A stretch of DNA of 30,073 nucleotides from a bacterium (lineage in GTDB: Bacteria > B130-G9). Shown piece after piece: positions 17,332 through 26,523 of the stretch. The stretch covers positions 1 to 30,073 of the forward strand of contig JAGHCW010000120.1 in the NCBI GenBank assembly GCA_021160245.1. Reading direction: 5' to 3'. The notes beneath the pieces were generated by a model that saw nothing but the letters and a program-made list of their open reading frames with translations, ran no database searches and was not told the DNA's origin. Both the position numbers and the translations under genes were made by a program. Positions within the stretch are counted from its first letter, which is position 1. The number at the start of each line of letters is the position of its first letter.

Positions 17332-17800
17332 GCAACCATTTTAGAACGTGCTTCTGGAAGGCCAATATATCCGACAGGTTGTGTCGAATCGCGCCGAAAA
17401 CGGTGAGCGGATCAAGTTCCGGATCGAGATTCACTAGCCGATCACGTATCGAGATGAGGCTCTTGAGTTTCGGGCCAAGGTCGGAGGGTATCACCTTGCA
17501 TGATATGAGCATGTCAAAAATCGTATGATGGTCTGGCGGCTTTTGGAGACCGTGCGCAGTGACTATGTGGATACCGAGGTTTATGCAGCTACCGACGGAG
17601 CCTTGCAGCAGGAAGCACCCGGCGCTAAAATAGAACTCATCCTCAAGGAACTTCTCCAGGCCTGCCTTGGAGATTTCCATGAGAAGCGCGTTATTGCTGT
17701 TGATCTGCTTCAGATAATAATCAAGGTCATGGTCGATCAGGTCCCTGTCGTCCAACTCAAATGTCCCTTTCATCTCATCAACCCCATGCGTCGGGATCAA
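17318..17800 (-). CDS. HepT-like (DUF86) helical protein with altered RNase motif
   Basis: 160 residues, all-helical. The region about 60-150 follows the HepT/DUF86 pattern (GSVGSCINLGIHIV, then DMLISCKVIPSDLGPKLKSLISIRDRLVN). HepT toxins are HEPN-superfamily RNases that need R-x4-6-H-x-Y. Here the aligned stretch reads R119-DRLV-N124-L-D126, so histidine and tyrosine are replaced and RNase activity is doubtful. The usual MNT nucleotidyltransferase antitoxin is absent; instead the upstream gene is an ATPase-like protein whose end overlaps this one by 4 nt. TTG at 17800 has GGAG 5 nt upstream. ATG at 17773 with GGGG 8 nt upstream is an equally possible start. It may have become a scaffold or regulatory subunit. 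Confidence 0.7.
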   Translation of the reverse strand: MIPTHGVDEMKGTFELDDRDLIDHDLDYYLKQINSNNALLMEISKAGLEKFLEDEFYFSAGCFLLQGSVGSCINLGIHIVTAHGLQKPPDHHTIFDMLISCKVIPSDLGPKLKSLISIRDRLVNLDPELDPLTVFGAIRHNLSDILAFQKHVLKWLQPTQ

Positions 17801-19182
17801 TCGAACTCCATTAGATCATCAATCCTGCGCCTCACGACTTTGTAATCATTGCCCACTTTGTCCTCTGCTTCCCTGCTTTCTTCCGTGCTCATGTCCGCTG
17901 GCATGCGATCGACAGCCTCCGGGCGCATTGGAGTCTCCTTCCGCCTCGACGGCGACCCAAGTAGAACCTCACGCACGGCGCTTCTTGTGCTATCCTCTGA
18001 GAGGCTGTGCATTCTAGACGCTGCCTGAGTATCCAGCCGTAACCAAAGCATCAGCACGCGGTCGCTAAAGAAGTACCTGCCATCTGACACATATAGAACA
18101 AGCGAACGCAGGAGCCACTGCAAATAGTCATAAGACGCCGGAATACTCTTACCGAGTTTCGAGGCGATCTGGGATGCGGTCAGACCATCACCAAAGGACA
18201 AAATTCTCATTATATGCCTCAGCGCTGTGTCACCGCGAACACTCGAGAGCACATCGCGAAGCTTCAGCTGGCAGAGAAGCGAGAGAGATGAGGACTGGTC
18301 AGACAGCAAGTCCGCAACTAGAGACACGAGCAAAGACTCCTTGAGTATGGCCTTGCTTGGCTTCCAGCCAATCGCTCCACACAGCGCCTCAAGGTATGAT
18401 ATTCTACCATCACAAAGCGACCTGAATAACTCCGGCTCGTCTTCAACGGGTTTAACACCCAGTATCTCCGCGACAGCCAACTGAGCCATGTCTGAGCTCA
18501 ACGAGGGTATGACGAATGTTCGAAGCCTCATTCCTTCCAAAGCTCCTGCCGCCATACTCAAGACCGCATCCGCGCTTGTGCAGTATTCAAGAAAAACGAG
18601 GCGCACATCCGGGACCTCTCTTAGAGCGCTCCCCAAGTGCGCAAACGGGCTTCCTATAGTCTTGTAGCTCCCAAGCGCCCTGAGTGATGCGAAATCCCTG
18701 ATGACCACGAAAGGTCGCCTGCACTCTCGCGACGCATAATCGGCAAGTCGCCTAAACGAGGCGAGAAGACCATTCCGCATTTGCTCAGAACCCATGGGGT
18801 CCGGAATGCCGCTCTTGCGATCTGTCAACATGTAGCCCGGCACTCCGTCAGGGATCACCTCGTCGCCGGTAATTGCTCGCCCAATCGCCTCATTCAGCCC
18901 GGACATGAGAATCGCCGGAGAGAGAGCGATTCTGCTGAAGTCTGCGAATGCGGAAACAAACGGTTGCTGGCGCGCCTTGAGCGCATCTTCGTGTTGGATC
19001 GGCTTCTGAGCCGCAATCCGGAGCAAGCGGCGCCAGAATAGCTGAACCGCGCCTCGGTCGTCCGCAATAACGAGAAGGTTCGCGCCATCCTGCTCTATTG
19101 CGTTGATAAAAGCATCAAACGCTAGTATCTCGTTTGGGAGGAGACGCTCATCTAAGTGCGGACAGCGTTGCAGATTGCTCAT
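17797..19182 (-). CDS. Archaeal-ATPase-like / winged-helix protein lacking a Walker A motif
   Basis: 461 residues. The layout resembles the archaeal-type AAA (ATPase_2) proteins: an N-terminal P-loop region, a Walker-B-like strand RPFVVIRDFASL near residue 155-165, sensor-type strand VRLVFLEYCTS, and a winged helix near 330-390 (LTASQIASKLGKS, then YFFSDRVLMLWLRL). The strand that should carry the P-loop reads LLVIADDRGAVQLFW (residues 36-50), with no GK[ST], so ATP binding is probably lost. The last about 60 residues are charged and poorly conserved-looking. The gene overlaps the HepT-like gene by 4 nt, implying one transcript and perhaps one complex. There is no clear ribosome site before ATG 19182. 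Confidence 0.6.
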   Translation of the reverse strand: MSNLQRCPHLDERLLPNEILAFDAFINAIEQDGANLLVIADDRGAVQLFWRRLLRIAAQKPIQHEDALKARQQPFVSAFADFSRIALSPAILMSGLNEAIGRAITGDEVIPDGVPGYMLTDRKSGIPDPMGSEQMRNGLLASFRRLADYASRECRRPFVVIRDFASLRALGSYKTIGSPFAHLGSALREVPDVRLVFLEYCTSADAVLSMAAGALEGMRLRTFVIPSLSSDMAQLAVAEILGVKPVEDEPELFRSLCDGRISYLEALCGAIGWKPSKAILKESLLVSLVADLLSDQSSSLSLLCQLKLRDVLSSVRGDTALRHIMRILSFGDGLTASQIASKLGKSIPASYDYLQWLLRSLVLYVSDGRYFFSDRVLMLWLRLDTQAASRMHSLSEDSTRSAVREVLLGSPSRRKETPMRPEAVDRMPADMSTEESREAEDKVGNDYKVVRRRIDDLMEFD

Positions 19183-19334
19183 ACACTGAATATGCTACTC
19201 AACGCAATCGGAAGCAAGCGCAAAAAAGACTGCCCAATGACAAGAGATCAGATTCTCCTTCTCTTCTATTTCCGATGGGCATAACCTTCTCGATGATAGG
19301 GCTTGTTTGGGGAGGATGTTCCGGGTTATTCTGA

Positions 19335-20368
<1,034 letters not shown>

Positions 20369-20369
<1 letters not shown>

Positions 20370-21307
20370 TGCGAGTCTTTGTAACCGGCGCTGAGGGCTT
20401 CGTTGGTGGTCACTTAATCGACCTGTTGCACGCCCGCGGCGATGAGATAGCCGGCACGACGCTCTCAAAAGAGCTGCTGGGCGACCACATTCCCGACGCC
20501 GCGAAAATAGTCGAATGCGACATTCTGGATGGCCCCAGGCTAAGCGAATTCATATCCGATTTCGCGCCCGACGCGATAGTCCACCTCGCCGCGATGAGCT
20601 CCGTCTCAATCGCTCGAACGAAGCCTGAGTTAACGGTGCAAATCAACGTTCTCGGCACGCTGAATCTGCTGGAGGCGGCGGCAAAACTACCGAACAAACC
20701 CAGAACGCTCATAGTCAGCACGGCCGAGGTTTATGGCGCGGTGGCCGAAGGCGATTGCCCGATCGACGAGAACCACCCCGTCAGGCCCCAGAGCATATAC
20801 GCCGCCTCAAAAACCAATGCCGAAACGCTCGCCTCGTTCTACGCTCGCGCCCACGGCCTCCCAGTCGTGATCGTCCGCTCGTTCAACCACACCGGGCCGC
20901 GTCAGGCGCCCACGTTCGTCTGCTCGTCGTTTGCTAAACAGGTGGCCGAGATTGAGGCGCAGAGAGCCGAGCCTGTGATGCGGGTCGGCAACCTTGCGGC
21001 GAGGCGCGATTTCCTCGATGTTCGTGACGTTGTCCGCGCATACCTCTTTGCTATCGAGAACGCGGAACCCGGCGTTGTGTACAACATCTGCTCTGGGAAT
21101 GCCGCCTCGATCCGCGAGGTCCTCGACACGTTGCTCTCATTGACGAACGCCGTGATCGATGTTCAGATTGACCCCGCCTACCTCCGCCCTCTGGACATTC
21201 CGCTCTTGGTCGGCAGCCACGCCCGCTTCACCGCCGCCACCCGCTGGCAACCCACCATCCCCCTAACCCAAACCCTCAACGATCTCCTGGACTATTGGCG
21301 GGGCTGA
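20369..21307 (+). CDS. rmd: GDP-4-dehydro-6-deoxy-D-mannose reductase (RMD-like)
   Basis: Reduces the Gmd product to GDP-D-rhamnose with NAD(P)H. 312 residues of extended-SDR fold: G7-x2-G10-x2-G13 in FVTGAEGFVGGHL, the catalytic Y144-AAS-K148, then RSFNHTGPRQ, FAKQVAEIE and VGNLAARRDFLDVRDVVRAY, a set typical of RMD. GDP-fucose synthase is less likely because its characteristic sequence is absent. ATG 20369 overlaps the gmd stop; a GTG one codon earlier is possible but less natural. With gmd it forms a two-gene nucleotide-sugar unit; D-rhamnose would be used in O-antigen or S-layer glycans. No glycosyltransferase lies next to it. Confidence 0.9.
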
Positions 21308-21441
21308 TTCTGCGTCGGGCGCATTGCGGCTGAAGAGACCGCCAGAGCTTATCCGGTGCCACAAATTGTCGGTAGATGCTGAAAACTACTTGAAGAAGAC
21401 ACGTGGTTTCGGTAAAGGTTGTTGAAATAGGAGCCATAGCC

Positions 21442-21642
21442 ATGAATGATATAAGCAAATCGTCCGAAACAGAGCTGCTTCAGGACCTATGCCGTAAATA
21501 TGGCATTGATGCGAAGGTTGTGGAGGAGCTCATCAAGATCGGGAAGCAATTCCAACGCATGGAGCGCAGGCACGGCATCTATGATGAGCTCCGTCGATGC
21601 ATTCGTGACAGCATTGATGCGAGAGAGAATGAGGTCCGATGA
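21442..21642 (+). CDS. Small acidic/basic helical protein, first gene of Dnd-like cassette
   Basis: 66 residues, helical and highly charged (ELLQDLCRKYGIDAKVVEELI; QFQRMERRHGIYDELRRCI), with no signal peptide or membrane segment. It resembles the short proteins that accompany DndD-type DNA-modification cassettes, but I cannot assign a function. ATG 21442 has AGGAG 8 nt upstream. A GTG 13 codons earlier (21403) has no ribosome site. Its TGA overlaps the next ATG by 4 nt (ATGA), so it is coupled to the winged-helix gene. The 134 nt before it, after rmd, should carry the cassette promoter, though no clear boxes were seen. Confidence 0.65.
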   Translation: MNDISKSSETELLQDLCRKYGIDAKVVEELIKIGKQFQRMERRHGIYDELRRCIRDSIDARENEVR

Positions 21643-22262
21643 GCACTGAAGAGACCGCATCTGAGCTTAAGACCAAAGCTCTGGAGGCTATAGAACTCTT
21701 GGCTACTGTGATCGACGACATCGAGCAACGGATGAACTCCGTGGATGATGTCGATGCAAAGAGAGCTCAGTTGAAGGAGATCTCTCGATCCATAGAGCAA
21801 TTGGAGAATAAGAACATTGCCGTCCCCGATGTCCTACGGCACCTCAAAACAACCCTCGTAACCGAACTCACCGCCGCGGATGAACCTAGGGATGTGATGC
21901 TCGAAATCGGCAAGGCACTGACAGAAATATTCCGACCCATGGAGGGACTAGGCCTAACGAGCAGGACTAAACCCAAGCGGAGTCGCCGGGGGTCATCGGC
22001 ACCAATCACGTCCGACTCAGTTTTGCGGCAGCTCATCATCGACGCCCTGCTTTCTTATGGTGGACGCGCACGCAGTCGGGATGTCCTGAAGTGGATTGAA
22101 GGGAAACTGGAGGGGCAATTCACACCTCGCGATCTGGAAACGCGGATGGACGGACGAACTTTGGTCTGGAAAAACAACGTACAATGGCAGCGCGCCATCA
22201 TGGTTCGCGAGGGCGTATTGAGGAGTGATTCGCCCACGGGAATCTGGGAACTGAATGAGTAG
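21639..22262 (+). CDS. Winged-helix protein A of Dnd-like cassette
   Basis: 207 residues in two parts. Residues about 8-105 are helical with a coiled-coil look and contain KRAQLKEISRSIEQLE, VPDVLRHLKTTLV and LEIGKAL. A basic linker TKPKRSRRGSS (about 111-121) leads to a C-terminal winged helix (about 127-206) ending QRAIMVREGVLRSDSPTGIW, the pattern of Mrr-N-type winged helices found in restriction and defence proteins. No nuclease motif is present. It is paralogous to the next gene along its whole length, pointing to a heterodimer or two-specificity DNA reader. GAGG lies 4 nt before ATG. Role as target recognition or adaptor is inference. Confidence 0.7.
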   Translation: MSTEETASELKTKALEAIELLATVIDDIEQRMNSVDDVDAKRAQLKEISRSIEQLENKNIAVPDVLRHLKTTLVTELTAADEPRDVMLEIGKALTEIFRPMEGLGLTSRTKPKRSRRGSSAPITSDSVLRQLIIDALLSYGGRARSRDVLKWIEGKLEGQFTPRDLETRMDGRTLVWKNNVQWQRAIMVREGVLRSDSPTGIWELNE

Positions 22263-22268
22263 GGACAA

Positions 22269-22898
22269 ATGAACAAGCAGGACAACCTATCTGACCTCAA
22301 ATCAGTGGCGTTTGAGGCATTGGATTCGCTGGATGCTTCTATCCGCGAGATTTCTGAACGGGCGAGAACGATGCCAGAAGAGGCAGAGAAGAGGGCGCAA
22401 TTGAAGGCTGTTTCACAATCCATCCACCAATTGGAGGGCATTGGCATCCCGGTTCCCGATGAACTTCGGCATTTGAGAACGACACTTGTTTGCGAGCTGG
22501 AGGTAGCCGACACGCCCCGGAAGATACTACTTGAGATAGGTGAAGCTCTGAAGGAGTTGATGGCTCGCCTGGACAGTCTGGGAATGGCGGGGAGGCACCG
22601 GCGCAGTAGAAACCGTGGCAGCTCGGATGAAGGTATAACCCCAATTGAGACACTCAAAGAACATCTTCTGCAGGCGATTCGAGCTCTAGGAGGAAGGGCT
22701 CATCCCAAGGAGATTCTGGATTGGATAGAGGAAGAACATGGAAATGACTTCTTGCCGGGCGACCTCGAGGTGCGACCCAGCGGCAGCAAAGCGTGGCACC
22801 AGAGGGTTCATTACGCGCGTTACAGAATGGCCCAAAAGGGTATCTTGAGAAGGGACTCACCCGTTGGTCTATGGCAGCTGACGGAGGACCATAGTTGA
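22269..22898 (+). CDS. Winged-helix protein B of Dnd-like cassette
   Basis: 209 residues, a paralogue of the preceding protein. Shared signatures include KRAQLKAVSQSIHQLE, VPDELRHLRTTLVCEL, AD-PR, LEIGEALKEL, a basic linker RHRRSRNRGSS, and a C-terminal winged helix ending RYRMAQKGILRRDSPVGLWQ. The N-terminal helical domain probably dimerises and the C-terminal domain probably binds DNA (family-level inference). The gene starts 6 nt after the previous stop with AGGG upstream. Its TGA overlaps the ATG of the SMC-like ATPase (TGATG), indicating coupled translation. No catalytic motif is visible. Confidence 0.7.
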   Translation: MNKQDNLSDLKSVAFEALDSLDASIREISERARTMPEEAEKRAQLKAVSQSIHQLEGIGIPVPDELRHLRTTLVCELEVADTPRKILLEIGEALKELMARLDSLGMAGRHRRSRNRGSSDEGITPIETLKEHLLQAIRALGGRAHPKEILDWIEEEHGNDFLPGDLEVRPSGSKAWHQRVHYARYRMAQKGILRRDSPVGLWQLTEDHS

Positions 22899-24922
22899 TG
22901 CGATTACTTAAGCTCGTCATTGAGAATTACAAGTGTTTTAAGGGACCGACCGAGATCGACTTCACGGCCGGGCGTGTTGAGCCGGGCAGAAACATCTTCC
23001 TGATCGGCGGCATGAACGGCGCAGGCAAGACTGCGATCATGGAGGCGATAAACATCTGCCTCTATGGAGCGAAGAAGACAGTCATCCATGAGCGGATAAA
23101 CGACAACCAGCGGAATAAGCAGAATGCCAGATGTTCAATCGAACTCTGTTTTGAAACAGACGGTGCCGTCGAATGGACGGTCAAACGGTCCTGGGTCTCA
23201 CATGGCCTTTTCCCTCCACCGAGCGCAAATCAGCTCAATGAGAATCTCGCGGTGGTTGTTGGCGGCAAGAAAACATCAGGCATGAGTGAGTCGCGCTGGG
23301 CTGACATTCGAGACACAATAATCCCCAAGACTGCCGCCCAATTCTTCTTCTTCGATGGCGAAAAGATTCAAGAGATGATGGCGGATGAGCGCTCAGAACA
23401 GACTCTAAAGGACTCGATGGAAGCGGTCTTGGGAATTGCTGTGATACGAAAACTGATCAAGGACATGAAGAATATCCTAAAGGAAGAACGAGACAATAGA
23501 CCTCCCACCTCAGAAAAAGACATAAATGTGGAGAGAAAGCAGCTTGAGGCGCTTGAGGCCAAGCTCGCCAAGAAAACTGAACTCATTGAGCAAGCGAGAG
23601 ATGATATCAACGAGTTCCAGTCTGAGCTCGTCGCGCTCGATAAGACTTTCAACGACAAGTTTTCCCCGGACCAGAAGAGTCAGGAGAAGCGCGACAAGTT
23701 GAGGCGTCAGGAGGCGCGTCTGGAGAGCCGGCGCCACGAGATCGATAAAGAAATCAAGGAGTATGCTGAGCACACTCTGCCGCTATCGCTGCTCATTGGG
23801 TATTTCCCGGAATTGCGAAGGCAGCTCGACGCAGAGCGGAGGGTTGTCAGAAGCGCGGCAGTTCAGGACGAGGCGGACTCGCTTGCTACGGCAATCGTTG
23901 AGGCGACTGCGCGTCCCGAAACGGTCTGTTGCCATCGCGAGATGAGCCATTCGGCGAGGGAGGAGCTCCGCAATCGAGTGCTGGCGGTGCTTCGTGGTCT
24001 TCCGGATGAGGCCGAGCAGTCTGGCAAGCCGCTGGAGCTGTTTCAGCTGTCCGCTGCAGATGCGACTCGAGTCTCAGACCGTCTAGCCGAAATCGAAAGA
24101 GATGGTCCATCCCGGTTTAACTCTCTCTTAATGGAAAAGGAGGATATCGCCTCCAAGCTGGAGAATATCAAGGAAGAGGTCCGGAAGGCGTCAATCGCCG
24201 ATTCGGACAAGAATGATTTCACGAAACTCCAGTCCGACATCAAGAGCTATTCGGCCCAATTGAGCAGACGAAGTGATGAAAGGAGTCGCTTGATTGACGA
24301 ACATCGCAAGATAGAGGAGCAGATCGAAGACCAACAGCGGAAGTTGGATACGCTTTACAGAGATTTTGCTGCGACGAAGGAGCACAAGGCATTCATCACA
24401 CGGAGCCAAACTCTCATCAACCTTCTCAACGAGTACCTCGATCTGGTGCGCAAGAGCAAAGTGGCAACGCTACAGGAGCGTACCTTTGAGATGTACCGCC
24501 GGCTGGCAAGCAAGAGCGACCTTATCAGGAGTGTTGAGATAGATTCTGAATCGTACCGCATTGCTATCAGAAACGTTATGGGGCACGACGTGGCCAAGCA
24601 TAATCTCTCCGCTGGTGAGAAGGAGGTTTTCGCGATTTCGCTGCTCTGGGGGTTGGCGCAAACTTCTGAATTGAAGCTCCCTGTAGTGATTGACACGCCA
24701 CTCTCAAGGCTTGATAGCATGCACAGAGATAGAATCGTAGCCGACTATTTTCCAAACGCCGCGACTCAAGTGATTGTGCTTTCAACCGACACGGAGGTGG
24801 ACAGGTCATACTTCAGCAGGCTTGAGCCGGATCTTCAGAACACGATTAGCCTGCAATTCGACAAGGCGCGGAAGCTCACGACCATTGAGGAAGGCTACTT
24901 CTGGGAGCAACCATATGGCTGA
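22898..24922 (+). CDS. dndD: DndD-like SMC/Rad50-type ATPase
   Basis: 674 residues with the layout of DndD, the ATPase of DNA phosphorothioation: N-terminal 'VIENYKCFKGPTEIDF' strand pair, Walker A G38-MNGA-GKT45, Q-loop region FFFFDGEKIQEMM, long coiled-coil arms (about 165-320 and 380-520), ABC signature LSAGEKE at 570-576, and Walker B VVIDTPLSRLD with D599. ATP-driven clamping on DNA is expected. Known DndD works with DndC and DndE at modification sites. The hinge, where DndD/Rad50 relatives often carry a CxxC zinc hook, shows only adjacent cysteines C344-C345 (TVCCHREMS). ATG 22898 overlaps the previous stop; GGAGG lies about 10 nt upstream. RecF- or Rad50-like DNA repair is the alternative. 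Confidence 0.82.
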   Translation: MRLLKLVIENYKCFKGPTEIDFTAGRVEPGRNIFLIGGMNGAGKTAIMEAINICLYGAKKTVIHERINDNQRNKQNARCSIELCFETDGAVEWTVKRSWVSHGLFPPPSANQLNENLAVVVGGKKTSGMSESRWADIRDTIIPKTAAQFFFFDGEKIQEMMADERSEQTLKDSMEAVLGIAVIRKLIKDMKNILKEERDNRPPTSEKDINVERKQLEALEAKLAKKTELIEQARDDINEFQSELVALDKTFNDKFSPDQKSQEKRDKLRRQEARLESRRHEIDKEIKEYAEHTLPLSLLIGYFPELRRQLDAERRVVRSAAVQDEADSLATAIVEATARPETVCCHREMSHSAREELRNRVLAVLRGLPDEAEQSGKPLELFQLSAADATRVSDRLAEIERDGPSRFNSLLMEKEDIASKLENIKEEVRKASIADSDKNDFTKLQSDIKSYSAQLSRRSDERSRLIDEHRKIEEQIEDQQRKLDTLYRDFAATKEHKAFITRSQTLINLLNEYLDLVRKSKVATLQERTFEMYRRLASKSDLIRSVEIDSESYRIAIRNVMGHDVAKHNLSAGEKEVFAISLLWGLAQTSELKLPVVIDTPLSRLDSMHRDRIVADYFPNAATQVIVLSTDTEVDRSYFSRLEPDLQNTISLQFDKARKLTTIEEGYFWEQPYG

Positions 24923-26435
24923 GCGCCTACTAATAACATCCTCTGAGAGCGCCAGGATTTTGAATGACCTGAGATATGCAACGAAGCTCGAATTCGTGGC
25001 GCTCGCGCGTCTTGCACTCGGATTTTCTCTCAAAATGAGCGGATGCAATGTGCCCGAGTCTCGGGATTTCTCAGGGAATAAAATCCACAGAGAAGGCCTT
25101 TTTGGCAAAGATCTGTCGGTTTTCCGGAGCCTTGTTCGTTCAATTTACCAAGATCCCTTTGAGGACGATGACGGGTTTTTCTCGAGGCGCTCAGTCTGCA
25201 AGGACCACATAGATAATGGCCTGGCCCTGCTTGGTCAGATATTTGAGGAGTGTGGTCGAAATGCAGACGCCTTCTTTCAGAAGCTGGCGGCAGAGATTCC
25301 GTCAGGCCCCAGCCCGACCGCAGGCGGAGTAATTCCGCATCTGAACATTGAGGTCGGCAAGGACCTTAGGAACAAGCCTGTTGTTCTTGAGATCAACAAT
25401 ACGGCGCGTCATCCGAACCCGCACATGGCGATTATGGGCAAGTCAGGCGCGGGCAAGACCCAGATTCTGCTCAAGATTCTGGCCGATATTCGCAAACAAT
25501 CAGGATTCCAGACGAACTTCATCCTATTTGACTACAAGGGTGACATTGTCTGTCAAGAGCGATTCATCGAGGTTTGCCGGGCCGCGAAGTACTCCCTCCC
25601 GAAGGATCGATTGCCAGTGAATCCGTTTGTCTTGGAGGATTACGGCGAGCAGTCCGTTCTCATCTCTGCGCGTGAGAAGGCGGAATCCTTCGCGTCAATC
25701 AATCGCAAATTTGGTGTCGTTCAAATGGGCAACCTAACAAGGGCAATCGAACGCGCCTATAGCCAGCGGTCCGATGAGCACTTGCGATTCCCCGATTTCC
25801 GCGAGGTTCTAGCGATTGTCGAGGATATGTACGAAGAGAGAAACCCGGACACGCTTACCCAGGTGCTCACGGATCTCTCCAGGTTCTCCTTGTTCTGGGA
25901 GCACGGTGGCGAAGATGTGCCTATCGAGCATATTTCAGAGCAAACGGTCGTCATCGACTTGCATGAGCTGCCGGTTCTCAAGGAACTGGTTGCCTACCTG
26001 GTTATTGAGCGCCTTTACAAGGAAATGTCGGCCCTGCCCGACAGTCAAACAGTCGGAGATAGACGCGAGATAAGAACCATTCTGGTCATTGACGAGGCGC
26101 ACAATTACATAGGTCAAAACAATCCATTCCTTCAGAAGATCGTGCGCGAGGGTCGCTCAAAGGGCATAGCGGTCTTCTTCGCCTCGCAGTCGCCAAGTGA
26201 CTATGAGCAGAAGTTCTTCGATTTCAAGGAGCATTTGGAGTTCTCGCTCATCATGGGATGTAGCGTGAAGTCCCGCTCCGCCGTTCAGAATCTCATTGCA
26301 TGTAACTCGCAGACGGCTAAGCAGTTGCAGGTGAATCTGGCCCACTTGAACACGTTTGAGGTCATTTCAAAGGCCCTCGGGGAGGATAGGGACTACACGC
26401 AGTTCACTGCCATCCCATTCTACGAGGCATACTAA
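24915..26435 (+). CDS. DndE-like domain fused to HerA/FtsK-type ATPase
   Basis: 506 residues. Residues about 1-130 resemble DndE (DUF1832), the small helical subunit of phosphorothioation complexes (SSESARILNDLRYATKLEFVALARLALGFSL). Residues about 150-500 form a DUF87/HerA-like ATPase: Walker A G175-KSGAGKT182, Walker B ILVIDEAHNYI with D393-E394, GRSKGI and the sensor-type FFASQSPSD. HerA-like ATPases are hexameric DNA pumps acting with nucleases or modification enzymes. The fusion would tether a DNA-translocating motor to the DndE module. ATG 24915 lies inside the end of dndD (8-nt overlap). A GTG at 24774 in the same frame would overlap dndD by 149 nt and lacks support. No NurA-like nuclease is adjacent. 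Confidence 0.75.
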   Translation: MAERLLITSSESARILNDLRYATKLEFVALARLALGFSLKMSGCNVPESRDFSGNKIHREGLFGKDLSVFRSLVRSIYQDPFEDDDGFFSRRSVCKDHIDNGLALLGQIFEECGRNADAFFQKLAAEIPSGPSPTAGGVIPHLNIEVGKDLRNKPVVLEINNTARHPNPHMAIMGKSGAGKTQILLKILADIRKQSGFQTNFILFDYKGDIVCQERFIEVCRAAKYSLPKDRLPVNPFVLEDYGEQSVLISAREKAESFASINRKFGVVQMGNLTRAIERAYSQRSDEHLRFPDFREVLAIVEDMYEERNPDTLTQVLTDLSRFSLFWEHGGEDVPIEHISEQTVVIDLHELPVLKELVAYLVIERLYKEMSALPDSQTVGDRREIRTILVIDEAHNYIGQNNPFLQKIVREGRSKGIAVFFASQSPSDYEQKFFDFKEHLEFSLIMGCSVKSRSAVQNLIACNSQTAKQLQVNLAHLNTFEVISKALGEDRDYTQFTAIPFYEAY

Positions 26436-26458
26436 TAGGTTTTGCGCACGATGACCAA

Positions 26459-26487
26459 TTGACAGCTGCGCCTCGAAGTTCTATGTT
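26459..26487 (+). promoter_or_regulatory. Putative rnpB promoter
   Basis: TTGACA (26459-26464), 17-nt spacer, TATGTT (26482-26487). The predicted start near 26494 would give a short 5' extension of about 30 nt before the mature RNase P RNA. Confidence 0.5.
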
Positions 26488-26523
26488 TGACGATAGCGGA
26501 GATTTGAATTTGACATGGCGATT

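Noticed and set aside
24774-24914. Long 5' extension of the DndE-HerA gene from GTG 24774
   Set aside because: It would overlap dndD by about 150 nt and encode sequence unlike DndE. ATG 24915 gives the DndE-like N-terminus and an ordinary 8-nt overlap.
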